Positions 51,361-60,731 of a DNA stretch of 64,000 bases are shown here, piece after piece. The translations under genes were made by a program, and so were the position numbers. A model generated the notes under the pieces. That model was given only the letters and a program-made list of their open reading frames with translations. It was not told where the DNA came from and ran no database searches. Source of the stretch: CAZDBA01 sp965224765 (GTDB lineage Bacteria; Planctomycetota; Planctomycetia; Pirellulales; Pirellulaceae); contig CBDDAC010000014.1 of assembly GCA_965224765.1 (NCBI GenBank), positions 1 to 64,000 of the forward strand. Reading direction: 5' to 3'. Within the stretch, counting starts at the first letter, position 1. The number at the start of each line of letters is the position of its first letter.

Positions 51361-52809
51361 TTAGTCAAATTTAACACAGATGTTTTTGGGTTCGGTCCAG
51401 AATCGAAACGCCTCCATTCCGCCCTCTCGTCCAACACCGGAATGTTTCACTCCGCCAAACGGAGTCCGTAAATCTCGCAACAACCAGCAATTGATCCAAA
51501 TGACTCCTGCTTCGATCTGTGAGGCGGCCCGATGGGCTTTGCTGATGTCAGAACTCCAAATGGTTGCAGACAGACCGTATTGCGTTTCATTCGCAAGTCG
51601 GATGGCCTCTGCTTCGCCTTCGAAAGGTTGAATGGAGACGACGGGCCCGAAAATTTCTTCTTGGTTGGTCTGGCTTTGATTGGAAAGGCCTTCAACGATG
51701 GTCGGTTCGATGAACCAACCTCCGCTGCAACGGCCTGAAGGAGAAATTGACTTTCCTCCACAAAGAACGGTGCCGCCCTCGTTCTTGGCAAGTTCAATGC
51801 AGCTCAAGATCTTTTTGAAATGGGGTTCAGAAACGATTGCCCCTAGTATCGAGTCCGAGTCCTGGGGATCACCGACTTTCAGCTGGCCTGTACGGCTGAC
51901 GAAATCGTCGCGAAATTTCTCGTAGATCGGTTTTTCGACGTAGATTCTGGATCCGCACAAGCAGATTTGACCTTGATTGGCAAACGAACTGCGCAGAGTG
52001 GTTTCGAGTGCCGTCTCGTAATCACAGTCCGCAAAAATGATGTTGGGGTTTTTGCCGCCAAGTTCAAGGGAAACTTTCTTGAGTTTTGGAGCGAGAACCT
52101 TTGCGATGTGTTTTCCCGTTTGTGTTCCTCCGGTGAAGGAGATGGCCTTGATGTCATCATGATTAGTCAACGCATTTCCCGTTTGTGCACCACTTCCGTG
52201 GACGACGTTGAGCACACCTGGTGGCAGTCCCGCCTCGATACAGAGTTGACTAAAAAGATAGGCCGTCATCGGCGTGACTTCCGATGGTTTGGCGATGACC
52301 GTGTTACCAACGGCAAGGGCGGGAGCGATTTTCCATGTGAAGAGATATAGCGGCAGGTTCCATGGTGAAATGCATCCGACGGCACCAAGCGGTTGTCTCA
52401 ACGTATAGTTGATCACGCCGGGGGAGTCATGGGACTGGCTTTCATGGCTTGTTAGCAGGTTAGCAAAGAAGCGAATGTTCATCGCACAGCGTGGAATATC
52501 TACTGATTTCGCCAGCCACAGCGGTTTTCCGTTGTCTTTGGACTCGGCTTCGGCAAGCGAATTCAGATTCTTCTCGATCAGGTCCGCAATACGATTCAGT
52601 ATTTTCGCCCGTGAAAACGAGTCCATCGAGGCCCACTTGGGAAATGCAGCTCGAGCCGATTGAACGGCAAGGTCTACATCAGCCGCATCTGAATCGGGAA
52701 CCTGACTATAGACGTCTCCCGTTGCGGGTTCATGATTTTCTAACCAAGCGCCACTGGAAGGTTGGAACATTCTTCCGTCGATGTAGTTCAGGATTTGATC
52801 TACAGACAC
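51361..52809 (-). CDS. Aldehyde dehydrogenase, probably 2-aminomuconate semialdehyde dehydrogenase
   Basis: A 482-residue NAD(P)-dependent enzyme. Motifs are SPWNLPLYLFTWKIAPALAV (catalytic Asn), AISFTGGTQTGKHIAKVLAP, SLELGGKNPNIIFADCDYET (general base Glu), FANQGQICLCGSRIYVEKPI (nucleophile Cys) and FGPVVSIQPFEGEAEAIRLA. The sequence pattern suits the muconic-semialdehyde group (ALDH8/XylG/AmnC). Neighbouring RidA and kynurenine genes favour 2-aminomuconate 6-semialdehyde as substrate. It overlaps the upstream SDR gene by 10 bases. Confidence 0.88.
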   Translation of the reverse strand: MSVDQILNYIDGRMFQPSSGAWLENHEPATGDVYSQVPDSDAADVDLAVQSARAAFPKWASMDSFSRAKILNRIADLIEKNLNSLAEAESKDNGKPLWLAKSVDIPRCAMNIRFFANLLTSHESQSHDSPGVINYTLRQPLGAVGCISPWNLPLYLFTWKIAPALAVGNTVIAKPSEVTPMTAYLFSQLCIEAGLPPGVLNVVHGSGAQTGNALTNHDDIKAISFTGGTQTGKHIAKVLAPKLKKVSLELGGKNPNIIFADCDYETALETTLRSSFANQGQICLCGSRIYVEKPIYEKFRDDFVSRTGQLKVGDPQDSDSILGAIVSEPHFKKILSCIELAKNEGGTVLCGGKSISPSGRCSGGWFIEPTIVEGLSNQSQTNQEEIFGPVVSIQPFEGEAEAIRLANETQYGLSATIWSSDISKAHRAASQIEAGVIWINCWLLRDLRTPFGGVKHSGVGREGGMEAFRFWTEPKNICVKFD

Positions 52810-53588
52810 TTTGTGCGTCCTCCATCCACAGGTAAGTTAACGCCATTGATGTAAGAGGCTGCGGGTGAGGCGAGGAACGCAATCGCCGCACCGACTTCTG
52901 CAGGTTCAGCGAATCGATTTGCCGGGACGGCTGATTTCATCGAATCGGCGATGGCATCGGTCGATTGTTGCGTCTTTTCTGATTTCGATTGAATAATGGA
53001 TTCCAGTCTTGCCGTGTTGGTCGCTCCAGGCAAAACGTTATTGACTGTGATGCCAAATGCTCCAAGTTCATTGGCAAGCGTTTTTGCCCAGTTGGCGACT
53101 GCTCCACGAATCGTGTTGGACACACCAAGGTTTGCAAGCGGCTGCTTGACTGAAGTTGAAATGACATTGATAACGCGTCCGAAATTTCTTTCTTTCATCA
53201 TTGGGATCAAAGACTGAACGAGGACTTGATTGCAAATCAAGTGATTGTTGAATGCGGAGAGGAATTCATCGGTCGCGGCATCTATCGCAAGTCCTCCGGG
53301 AGGACCTCCCGTATTGTTGACCAGGATATCTGCGTTCCCCCCCTGCCCGACCCAATCCGAGATGGTTGATTTCAACTGTTCTGGTTCTGAAAAATCAGCG
53401 ACGAGAAATGAATGCTGTTGGTTTTTTTGGCTTGGAAGCTGTGCAAGTGCCGATTCCAGACGTGATTGATTGCGAGCGACCAATACGATTTTGGCACCGA
53501 GTTGAGCGATTTCGATTGCCGCAGCCAGCCCGATTCCCTGGCTTGCCCCACATACGATCGCGGTCCGGTCACTTAGGTCAAGATTCAT
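52800..53588 (-). CDS. Short-chain dehydrogenase/reductase
   Basis: A 262-residue Rossmann enzyme: TAIVCGASQGIGLAAAIEIA (TGxxxGxG-like cofactor site), LVNNTGGPPGG (NNxG), and NTIRGAVANWAKTLANELGA. The usual catalytic YxxxK is not obvious: after VINVISTSVKQPLANLGVSN the expected Tyr position reads Asn-Thr-Ile-Arg, so activity is uncertain. The C-terminus SYINGVNLPVDGG is standard. It is in the same operon as the aldehyde dehydrogenase and RidA genes, so a role in tryptophan-derived metabolite handling is possible. Confidence 0.82.
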   Translation of the reverse strand: MNLDLSDRTAIVCGASQGIGLAAAIEIAQLGAKIVLVARNQSRLESALAQLPSQKNQQHSFLVADFSEPEQLKSTISDWVGQGGNADILVNNTGGPPGGLAIDAATDEFLSAFNNHLICNQVLVQSLIPMMKERNFGRVINVISTSVKQPLANLGVSNTIRGAVANWAKTLANELGAFGITVNNVLPGATNTARLESIIQSKSEKTQQSTDAIADSMKSAVPANRFAEPAEVGAAIAFLASPAASYINGVNLPVDGGRTKCL

Positions 53589-53704
53589 TATTTTCTCACT
53601 TGGTTGACTTTGTCTTAATCTATCGTGCAATTCCCGAATTCGCACGGGGGGGCAATCTGTTCATTGGTGGTTGGAGAATCTCCCAATCCATGAATAATAG
53701 CAGA

Positions 53705-54337
53705 ATGAAAATATATTTGATTCGACATGGTGAAACTGATTTCAACCGCCAAGGTATAGTCCAAGGCGGTGGAGTCGATTCTGACCTCAATGAGATGGGC
53801 CGGATGCAGGCGGAGGCTTTCTTTCAGCACTACCGCGACGTCGCCTTTGATTCAATCTATGTCAGCCCTTTGAAGCGTACTCACCAGACCATGAATCTTT
53901 GGAAAGATCGGCTCGGCTACTCACTTAACGTAGAGGACGGATTGACGGAGCTAGGCTGGGGGGTGTTAGAAGGCAAAGTTCCAACTCAAGAGGAATCTCG
54001 CGACTTTCACCAACTGAAACAGAATTGGCAGAATGGTAAGCTCGACTTGGCCGTCGAAGGCGGAGAATCCCCGATGCAGTGCTGGAATCGCTTGGATAAT
54101 GTTCTGAAAAAATTCAAACGTCAGCATCCAGGACAAATAATTTTGGTTTGCTCTCACGGGCGTACCTCGCGAGTTCTGCTGTCAAAGCTGGTAGGTGATG
54201 GGCTGCACGATATGGAACGGTTCAATCACAGCAATACCGGGTTGAACGTGATTCAGCTTGGTCAGAATGATCAATACTCTGTTGAAATCTTGAACGACAC
54301 AACACATTTGAATGGGATTGGATTGAATGAAAATTGA
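53705..54337 (+). CDS. Histidine phosphatase (phosphoglycerate mutase-like)
   Basis: A 210-residue cytoplasmic phosphatase. YLIRHGETDFNRQGIVQGGG carries the RHG catalytic His and Arg, SPLKRTHQTMNLWKDRLG the second Arg, GLTELGWGVLEGKVP the acid Glu region, and LVCSHGRTSRVLL the second catalytic His. Probably a sugar- or nucleotide-phosphate phosphatase. ATG 53705 is used; ATG 53690 in frame is possible. It overlaps the formamidase gene by 11 bases and is divergent from the SDR gene. Confidence 0.88.
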   Translation: MKIYLIRHGETDFNRQGIVQGGGVDSDLNEMGRMQAEAFFQHYRDVAFDSIYVSPLKRTHQTMNLWKDRLGYSLNVEDGLTELGWGVLEGKVPTQEESRDFHQLKQNWQNGKLDLAVEGGESPMQCWNRLDNVLKKFKRQHPGQIILVCSHGRTSRVLLSKLVGDGLHDMERFNHSNTGLNVIQLGQNDQYSVEILNDTTHLNGIGLNEN

Positions 54338-55160
54338 ATTTGAATTCGATGGGCTCAGCTTCTGCGTTGATTCCGATGAAGGAGTACCGATTGGTATTTC
54401 TGTGGAATTTGGTGGTGCTCAGCCCAATCACTTCGGCGCTCCCAAAGCGACTCGAGATCCTTTAAAGCTCGGTGGGTTCGTGGGCGATACCCGTCAGGGC
54501 GGTGGCTGCAATGTGGACGTGATTGAAATCGTGCCACATTGCAATGGAACCCATACGGAAACGGTTGGGCATATTGTCAATCAAACGGTTGGGATTGGAA
54601 CGCATCACACGGGTCTGTTTTCGACGGCCACGTTGGTTCGAGTTAGTCCAGAGTCTGCGGGTGAGGCGAAAAAGCTTGGTGAGAGTTATCGGCCGGCCCT
54701 CATGGATTCCGATCAAGTGATTAGCGCCGATCATCTTAATCTCGCACTGAGTTCGCTGGATCTACCGGTAACGGACAGTCTGGTTCTTTCAACGGGGGCC
54801 GATGTTGCGAAAAAGGCTGCCGAGTATACAGAGCTGAATCAGCCGCCCTTCTTTACCGTCGAAGCCATGGAGTTGATCGTCAATCGCGGGTTTAAGCATC
54901 TGCTGGTTGATTTTCCATCAGTGGATCGAATGTATGACGAAGGATTGTTGACGAATCATCACTTGTTCTGGAATGTCCCCGAAGGTACACATGTGCTGAA
55001 GGACGATTCCTTGAAAGACAAGACGATTACCGAGATGGTTTTCGTGCCTGACGAAGTCAAGCCGGGAATGTATCTGCTCAATCTGCAGTTGCCCAGTTTT
55101 AACACGGACGCAGCACCGTCGCGTCCCATTTTGTTTCAGCCGAAAAGGGTGAATGGTTAG
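54327..55160 (+). CDS. kynB: Cyclase-family kynurenine formamidase
   Basis: A 277-residue protein of the metal-dependent cyclase family that hydrolyses N-formylkynurenine to kynurenine. The signature HCNGTHTETVGHIVNQTV is the H-x-G-T-H-x-E/D-x-x-x-H metal site, and QPPFFTVEAMELIVNRGFKH plus LLVDFPSVDRMYDEG match the distal part. Residues 30-70 form an unusual N-terminal insertion (ISVEFGGAQPNHFGAPKATR). Placement 6 bases before kynureninase makes the assignment firm as a pathway call, although other cyclase-family substrates exist. Confidence 0.8.
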   Translation: MKIEFEFDGLSFCVDSDEGVPIGISVEFGGAQPNHFGAPKATRDPLKLGGFVGDTRQGGGCNVDVIEIVPHCNGTHTETVGHIVNQTVGIGTHHTGLFSTATLVRVSPESAGEAKKLGESYRPALMDSDQVISADHLNLALSSLDLPVTDSLVLSTGADVAKKAAEYTELNQPPFFTVEAMELIVNRGFKHLLVDFPSVDRMYDEGLLTNHHLFWNVPEGTHVLKDDSLKDKTITEMVFVPDEVKPGMYLLNLQLPSFNTDAAPSRPILFQPKRVNG

Positions 55161-55166
55161 TTCTCC

Positions 55167-56429
55167 ATGAGCGAAAATTTGCAAAAAGCCAGGCAACTGG
55201 ATTCTCAAGATCCGCTGGCAAGTTTCCGTGAACAGTTTCATTTGCCTCTTCATCAAGGTAAGCCGAAGATCTATTTCGTTGGCAACTCTTTGGGGCTACA
55301 ACCCAAACGCACATCAGAATATGTTGGGCAGGAGCTGGAGTCTTGGCAGAAATTGGGCGTTCGAGGCCATTTTGAAGGTGCGCATCCCTGGATGCCCTAT
55401 CATGAGTTTTTGACCGAGACGATGGCAGATTTGGTTGGGGGCAAACCCGAAGAAGTCGTCATGATGAATTCCTTGACGGCTAATTTGCACTTAATGATGG
55501 CGACCTTCTATCATCCGACAAAGGATCGCAACAGGATTCTTCTGGAGGCCCATTCGTTTCCCTCGGATTTTCAGGCGGTCCAGTCGCAGATCCGATTTCA
55601 TGGCTATGATCCGCAGCAGTCGATGGTTTTGGTTCGACCTGAGTCGGATGATCAGCCCATTTCCCATGCGGCCATCGTGGACGCTATTGATCAGAACCAC
55701 CGCGAGCTGGCGATGATCTTGCTGCCGGGAGTCCAGTACTACACGGGGCAGGTGTTTGATATTCAGGCAATCACCGAAGTTGCTAAGAAATACTCGATCC
55801 CAATCGGGTTTGATTTGGCCCATGCGGCAGGCAACATCCATTTGAAACTTCATGAATGGGGCGTCGATTTTGCGGTTTGGTGCTCTTACAAGTATTTGAA
55901 TAGCGGCCCGGGGAGTATTGGTGGGTGTTTTGTCCATCAAGACCACGCTCGGCAAACGGATAAAGTGAGATTTGCCGGATGGTGGGGACATGATAAAGCG
56001 ACTCGCTTTCAAATGAAGAATGACTTTAATGCGATTCCAACTGCCGAAGGTTGGCAGCTTAGTAATCCACCGATTCTGTCGCTGGCAGCAATCCGCGCGA
56101 GCTTGGATGTCTTCAAAGAGGCGGGGGGAGTCGAGCCTTTGGTGGCCAAAGCGGAATTGCTGACGACGTTTTTCGTTGATTGTCTGCAGAAAAAAGTTGC
56201 CGATCTAGTCGAAGTGATTACTCCGGCGGAACGCGGTTGCCAGCTGTCTCTGAAAGTTGTCTTGAGAGATTTTGCTGGTAAAGACGTGCATCGCAGACTC
56301 GAAGAAGCTGGAGCGGAAACGGATTGGCGCGAGCCTAATGTCATCCGGGTTGCGCCAGTGCCACTCTACAACACGTTCGAGGAAATTCATCAGTTCGTTG
56401 AATTGTTGAGTGATTGCATCGACGCTTGA
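55167..56429 (+). CDS. kynU: Kynureninase
   Basis: A 420-residue PLP enzyme that cleaves kynurenine or 3-hydroxykynurenine to (3-hydroxy)anthranilate and alanine. Landmarks are YFVGNSLGLQPKRTSEYVGQ, MMNSLTANLHLMMATFYHPT, IGFDLAHAAGNIHLKLHEWG (PLP-binding Asp), FAVWCSYKYLNSGPGSIGGC (Schiff-base Lys) and GWWGHDKATRFQMKNDFNAI. The length matches the family. It lies between formamidase and monooxygenase genes. Confidence 0.95.
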   Translation: MSENLQKARQLDSQDPLASFREQFHLPLHQGKPKIYFVGNSLGLQPKRTSEYVGQELESWQKLGVRGHFEGAHPWMPYHEFLTETMADLVGGKPEEVVMMNSLTANLHLMMATFYHPTKDRNRILLEAHSFPSDFQAVQSQIRFHGYDPQQSMVLVRPESDDQPISHAAIVDAIDQNHRELAMILLPGVQYYTGQVFDIQAITEVAKKYSIPIGFDLAHAAGNIHLKLHEWGVDFAVWCSYKYLNSGPGSIGGCFVHQDHARQTDKVRFAGWWGHDKATRFQMKNDFNAIPTAEGWQLSNPPILSLAAIRASLDVFKEAGGVEPLVAKAELLTTFFVDCLQKKVADLVEVITPAERGCQLSLKVVLRDFAGKDVHRRLEEAGAETDWREPNVIRVAPVPLYNTFEEIHQFVELLSDCIDA

Positions 56430-56490
56430 AGGATCTGCAGCTGAGTCGTGTTCCGCTGATTGTACTTCCCAACTGGAATAGGAAAGAAAC

Positions 56491-57852
56491 TTGAAAGACA
56501 AGAAGATAGCGATTGTTGGCGGTGGCCTGGCGGGAAGCTTGGTTTCTGTCATGCTCGGCCAGCGTGGATACGACGTCACCGTTTACGAAAAACGCCCAGA
56601 CATGCGAACCAAGGAAGTCGATGCGGGGCGAAGTATCAATCTCGCACTCGCACAGCGTGGAATCAAGGCTTTGTCAGCGGCGGGACTGATGGACGATGTT
56701 GAGCCGTTGTTGATTCCGATGCGCGGACGACAGCTTCATTTGCCTGGAGGAAAGCAGGAGTTTTCACCTTACGGGCAGCGCGAACACGAAGTCATTTACA
56801 GCGTTTCGCGTGAACTTCTGAACAGCCTGATGTTAACCGCTTCAGAACAGCATGAGTTGGTGAATGTCGAGTTTGAGCAGGATTGTCAAACCATCGACTT
56901 TGACCAAAAACAGATTTCCTTTCGGGATCTGAATACTGGCGCTGACAATGTCGTTGACTATGACATATTGATTGGCTGCGATGGAGCGGGATCGCGAGTG
57001 CGGAGGCAACTGATGCCTTTGGTCAACGGAAGCAGCAGTTCAGAGATTTTGGATCATGATTACAAGGAGCTGACGATTCCTGCTGGCAAGGATGCTCAGC
57101 ACCAAATCAAAAAGGAAGCATTGCATATTTGGCCTCGCGGTGGATATATGCTGATCGCACTGCCCAATCTCGATGGCAGTTTTACCGTTACCCTTTTCAT
57201 GCCTAAACAGGGTGAGCCAAGCTTTGAATCGCTAAACGATGTCGCCAGCGTGACAAAGTTTTTTGAATCGCAGTTTCCAATGGCACTGGAATTAATTCCC
57301 GATCTAGCCAGGGAGTTTTTCGCAAATCCCACCGGGTTGCTGGGGACGCTTCGTTGCGAACCGTGGTCTTATGGTGATTCCGTTGTTATTTTAGGTGATG
57401 CATCGCACGCAATTGTGCCTTTTCATGGGCAAGGGATGAATGCAGCCTTTGAGGACTGCGATGAGTTTTGCCAGTTGCTAGACGGTTTTGATCACGATTG
57501 GGGAAGAACGATCGCCAAATTTGGTGCAGTTCGCAAGCCTCATGCGGACGCGATTGCCGATTTGGCCCTGGAAAACTACGTCACCATGCGAGACAGCGTC
57601 ATGGATGAGCAATTCCAGCTCAAAAAAGAGGTGGGTTTCGAATTGGAGCGGAAGTATCCAGATCGATTTACTCCCCGTTATTCGATGGTGATGTTTCACT
57701 CAATCGGATACGCTGATGCATTGTCGCGAGGAAAGATTCAGGACGAATTGCTGTCTGAATTGACCCGTGGAAAAGACTCTTGTGATGCTGTTGATTGGGA
57801 GTTGGCGGCTCAGATGGTTGAAGAGCGTTTGCTGCCCGTTGCCCTAGATTGA
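56491..57852 (+). CDS. kmo: Kynurenine 3-monooxygenase
   Basis: A 453-residue FAD hydroxylase converting kynurenine to 3-hydroxykynurenine. KIAIVGGGLAGSLVSVMLGQ is the dinucleotide-binding site, GRSINLALAQRGIKALSAAG is typical of KMO, DILIGCDGAGSRVRRQL is the second FAD motif, and VVILGDASHAIVPFHGQGMN with AAFEDCDEF the GD motif. A TTG start at 56491 after AGGAAAG is used because it places the FAD motif near the N-terminus as in the family. With kynB and kynU it gives 3-hydroxyanthranilate; no 3-hydroxyanthranilate dioxygenase lies in the window. Confidence 0.93.
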   Translation: MKDKKIAIVGGGLAGSLVSVMLGQRGYDVTVYEKRPDMRTKEVDAGRSINLALAQRGIKALSAAGLMDDVEPLLIPMRGRQLHLPGGKQEFSPYGQREHEVIYSVSRELLNSLMLTASEQHELVNVEFEQDCQTIDFDQKQISFRDLNTGADNVVDYDILIGCDGAGSRVRRQLMPLVNGSSSSEILDHDYKELTIPAGKDAQHQIKKEALHIWPRGGYMLIALPNLDGSFTVTLFMPKQGEPSFESLNDVASVTKFFESQFPMALELIPDLAREFFANPTGLLGTLRCEPWSYGDSVVILGDASHAIVPFHGQGMNAAFEDCDEFCQLLDGFDHDWGRTIAKFGAVRKPHADAIADLALENYVTMRDSVMDEQFQLKKEVGFELERKYPDRFTPRYSMVMFHSIGYADALSRGKIQDELLSELTRGKDSCDAVDWELAAQMVEERLLPVALD

Positions 57853-57865
57853 TTGGAAACAAAAG

Positions 57866-58966
57866 ATGAAATTCTTGCCCTCGTTGGCCTTGCTTGTTTT
57901 TTTTAGTTCGCTGGTCCCGGGGCAGGATGAAACGAAGGTTGATTTCGCATCGCTAGTCGAGTTAGCCGCAAATCAATTGCTAGAGGTCCAGGAAGATGAT
58001 GGTGCGTGGCCCTATGAGGGCGTCTATCGAGTACGCGGGAAAATCCCTGTTGGATATCGCATCGGTGGAAGCTCGATCGTTTGCTCGGCGCTGCTTTCGG
58101 CTGAGCTAAATGAGTCGCGTGAACAAGCCAACGCTGCGATTGAAAAAAGCGTCAAATTGATTCTCAGCGAGTTGGAAGATCCGCTGATGGAACCTTCACA
58201 AGAAAACCGCTACGACGTGCGAGTTTGGGGGCATATCTATGCACTCGACTTGTTTTGCCGTTTAAAGGAGACCGAAGGCTTTGAGGAGCTCAAGAAAAAA
58301 ACGAGCGAGTGGATTCCAAAACTGGTGAAGGCGCTGGTTTTTGAAGAGATCGAGGGCGGTGGTTGGAACTACGCGAGCCAGAGGAGTCATGCGGCGTTCG
58401 TGACGGGACCAGCGATTCAATCGCTACTCTTGGCCCGTGGCCTTGGATTTGAGGTCGACCAGGAAGTGCTGGATCGCGGAGCAAAGGCGTTGCTGGATAG
58501 TCGTAGCGAGAATGGCGCCTATCAATACAGTGGGAAGGGCTCGCGTTCTACCGAGTTGCCGGGTTCGATCGCTCGAAGTGCACTTTGTGAGTCTACTTTG
58601 TTGATGCTGGGGCAGGGAGAAATTGATCAGTTACAAAACTCGATCGACGCGTTTCATAAGCATTGGGACGAGCTGGAGAAACGCCGCAAGAAAACGGGGA
58701 CTCATTTGCCACCCTACGGCGTCGCCCCCTACTATTTTTACTTTGGACATCGTTACGTTGCCCAAGCAATTCAGCTGTTGCCCGAGGCCAAGCGAGCGAC
58801 CGAGATGGAAAAGTTTCATACGGTTCTGATGCGGACAAAGGACGAAGATAATACTTGGAACGACCGTGTCTTCGATCGTTCCAAGGCATACGGAACCGCC
58901 ATGTCCATTTTGGCTCTCAGTGGTGACCGAGTGCTGACTCCCGAGGCGGTTGCAAACGACGAGTAA
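57866..58966 (+). CDS. Exported alpha/alpha-barrel-like (prenyltransferase/squalene-oxidase repeat) protein
   Basis: A 366-residue protein with a signal peptide (LPSLALLVFFSSLVPGQ). The mature part has helix-pair repeats of the terpene-cyclase-like fold: AANQLLEVQEDDGAWPYEGV, ALVFEEIEGGGWNYASQRSH, RGAKALLDSRSENGAYQYSG and AIQLLPEAKRATEMEKFHTV. Exported proteins of this kind are abundant in planctomycetes; no enzymatic role is established. It follows kmo by 13 bases and may be cotranscribed by position, without an obvious metabolic link. Confidence 0.65.
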   Translation: MKFLPSLALLVFFSSLVPGQDETKVDFASLVELAANQLLEVQEDDGAWPYEGVYRVRGKIPVGYRIGGSSIVCSALLSAELNESREQANAAIEKSVKLILSELEDPLMEPSQENRYDVRVWGHIYALDLFCRLKETEGFEELKKKTSEWIPKLVKALVFEEIEGGGWNYASQRSHAAFVTGPAIQSLLLARGLGFEVDQEVLDRGAKALLDSRSENGAYQYSGKGSRSTELPGSIARSALCESTLLMLGQGEIDQLQNSIDAFHKHWDELEKRRKKTGTHLPPYGVAPYYFYFGHRYVAQAIQLLPEAKRATEMEKFHTVLMRTKDEDNTWNDRVFDRSKAYGTAMSILALSGDRVLTPEAVANDE

Positions 58967-59123
58967 TACTGCTTGCATCGTCACATTTGCGTTACATTTT
59001 TAGTCTTCGCGATTGCGATTGAATACCTGCCAGTTCTTTGGGAGGTTGAGGCTCCTGCCGAAACAACAGCTTCTATTCAAACTCAAGTTTATCGGAGGCT
59101 TGCGCTGACGCACCCTCAAAGCG

Positions 59124-60728
59124 TCAATTATCGTCAGGCCATATATCGCCACCGGCATAGGTGAGTAGTGCCATCAGCATTCCTTCGGCCATCGAGTCCG
59201 GATAGGAGTCCGTTGACCCATCTGCGCGTCCTATGACTAACGTCGCCTGCGACTCGGAGAAAATGCCTCGCTTTAGGTCGCTAACGTCAGGCTCCAAATC
59301 AGTCGGTTGCGTCCAGTTCATGGCAGATTCTGGAGCGGTGCCCAGGACCATGATCGTATTTGATGTACCGTCGAGTACCTCACGTGCCGATTTACAATTT
59401 CCAATAAAATGCTCGCCGGTCGGAATGGTCCATACGGTTTTGCCCTCGGCGGTCAGCGCGGGATCCGTCTGGTAAACCCTTGGCATCTCGGCAAGTAACT
59501 TAATGTTGTGATCGCTGTCCCAGGGTTCATCGAGTTCGAACTTTTCAAAGAGCTTGGTTTCGCTATCGCCCATGTAGGGAAGTATCTTGACTCGCCAACT
59601 GAGTAACGGATTCCCTTCCTCATCCATGATGTCACGTGCGGGGAATGCTGTTTTTAATGCCATTTCATGGTTGTGGAGGGCCAAGACAATGGTTCGGGCG
59701 GAACGTTCTTGGCTCGCAATGGACAGATTGTCCAACACTTGCTCGCTAAACATGATGTTCATTCCATTGGCAAGTTCCAATAGCTTAGACTCGTCAAGGT
59801 AGATGGAGAATTTGTTGCCTGAACCAGAGACTTTGGTTTTCTTGAAGGCTGTTTTGAGTTCCTTCGGCAACTCGCCAAACTCTTGTGCACGAGGCCAATA
59901 GGGAATCGTTCCTTCTTGAAGTTGTCCCAAGACCCACTTTGCCTTTTCCGCGAGTATTGCCGTTGCGTTGAGTCGTTCTCCCTGGCCCGCTGGTGCATGT
60001 GAAATGCCCTTCACTTTGAGTTCAACGGTTAGGGGAGAACTATTCATGGAGATCATCACTGTTTGCATTCCATCGGCCAGTAAATCTCCCGTGATTCCAC
60101 TCTCGGTAAAGACTTTTCCCGCGTATTGGGGGAAGGGTGGGCCTATGGATTCGCGGATGACTTTGAATTGATCCTGGGAAGGAGCCAGGACAATGTCAAA
60201 GGTATTCGTTGCGAGAGCAAGGATCTCTGAGGCGTCTTTACGCTCAGGGAGGAAGGCGGTGTTGAGCCGTTGAGCTGTGTGCTCACTTGCGATCAGAATG
60301 CCCTCGGGAATCTGGGTGACGGCCAAGGTTGAGTTGGCTTCAACGATTTGTTTCGCTGTGGTAGTAAGCTTGCCCGCATTTTGTGGGTCGCAAGGAATAA
60401 CGTAAAAGGGGCCAGATACCAGATCGCACAATGAGAAAAAAGCATAAACTTCGGTTGCGCCGTCTTTGACCAATCTCGCATGAGATATGGATACGATTCG
60501 GTTGATTGAATCAGCTGCCTTTCGAACGCGGGTATTGTGCTCGGTAAGAGCTACAAATTTATCACAGGTCGATTGCGGTTCGAATGACGGTAGATCCAAC
60601 CTCGCGAATGCGATCGTATTGGTATCGAGGAACCGTGCCATCGCATGGTTCTTCTGGGCTTTCAAATTGACACTCAAGAAGCACAGCATCAGAACCAGCG
60701 TTGAGCAAAAAGTTATAAGATTCTTCAT
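59124..60728 (-). CDS. Exported DUF1559-related protein
   Basis: A 534-residue exported protein (signal peptide FCSTLVLMLCFLSVNLKA). The C-terminal 200 residues match the planctomycete DUF1559 style: NHEMALKTAFPARDIMDEEG, GNPLLSWRVKILPYMGDSET, FELDEPWDSDHNIKLLAEMP and SNTIMVLGTAPESAMNWTQP. The usual N-terminal pilin-like helix is absent. Instead a 300-residue domain of unknown type precedes it (AFARLDLPSFEPQSTCDKFV). Last gene of the ECF sigma operon. Confidence 0.75.
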   Translation of the reverse strand: MKNLITFCSTLVLMLCFLSVNLKAQKNHAMARFLDTNTIAFARLDLPSFEPQSTCDKFVALTEHNTRVRKAADSINRIVSISHARLVKDGATEVYAFFSLCDLVSGPFYVIPCDPQNAGKLTTTAKQIVEANSTLAVTQIPEGILIASEHTAQRLNTAFLPERKDASEILALATNTFDIVLAPSQDQFKVIRESIGPPFPQYAGKVFTESGITGDLLADGMQTVMISMNSSPLTVELKVKGISHAPAGQGERLNATAILAEKAKWVLGQLQEGTIPYWPRAQEFGELPKELKTAFKKTKVSGSGNKFSIYLDESKLLELANGMNIMFSEQVLDNLSIASQERSARTIVLALHNHEMALKTAFPARDIMDEEGNPLLSWRVKILPYMGDSETKLFEKFELDEPWDSDHNIKLLAEMPRVYQTDPALTAEGKTVWTIPTGEHFIGNCKSAREVLDGTSNTIMVLGTAPESAMNWTQPTDLEPDVSDLKRGIFSESQATLVIGRADGSTDSYPDSMAEGMLMALLTYAGGDIWPDDN

Positions 60729-60731
60729 GGC

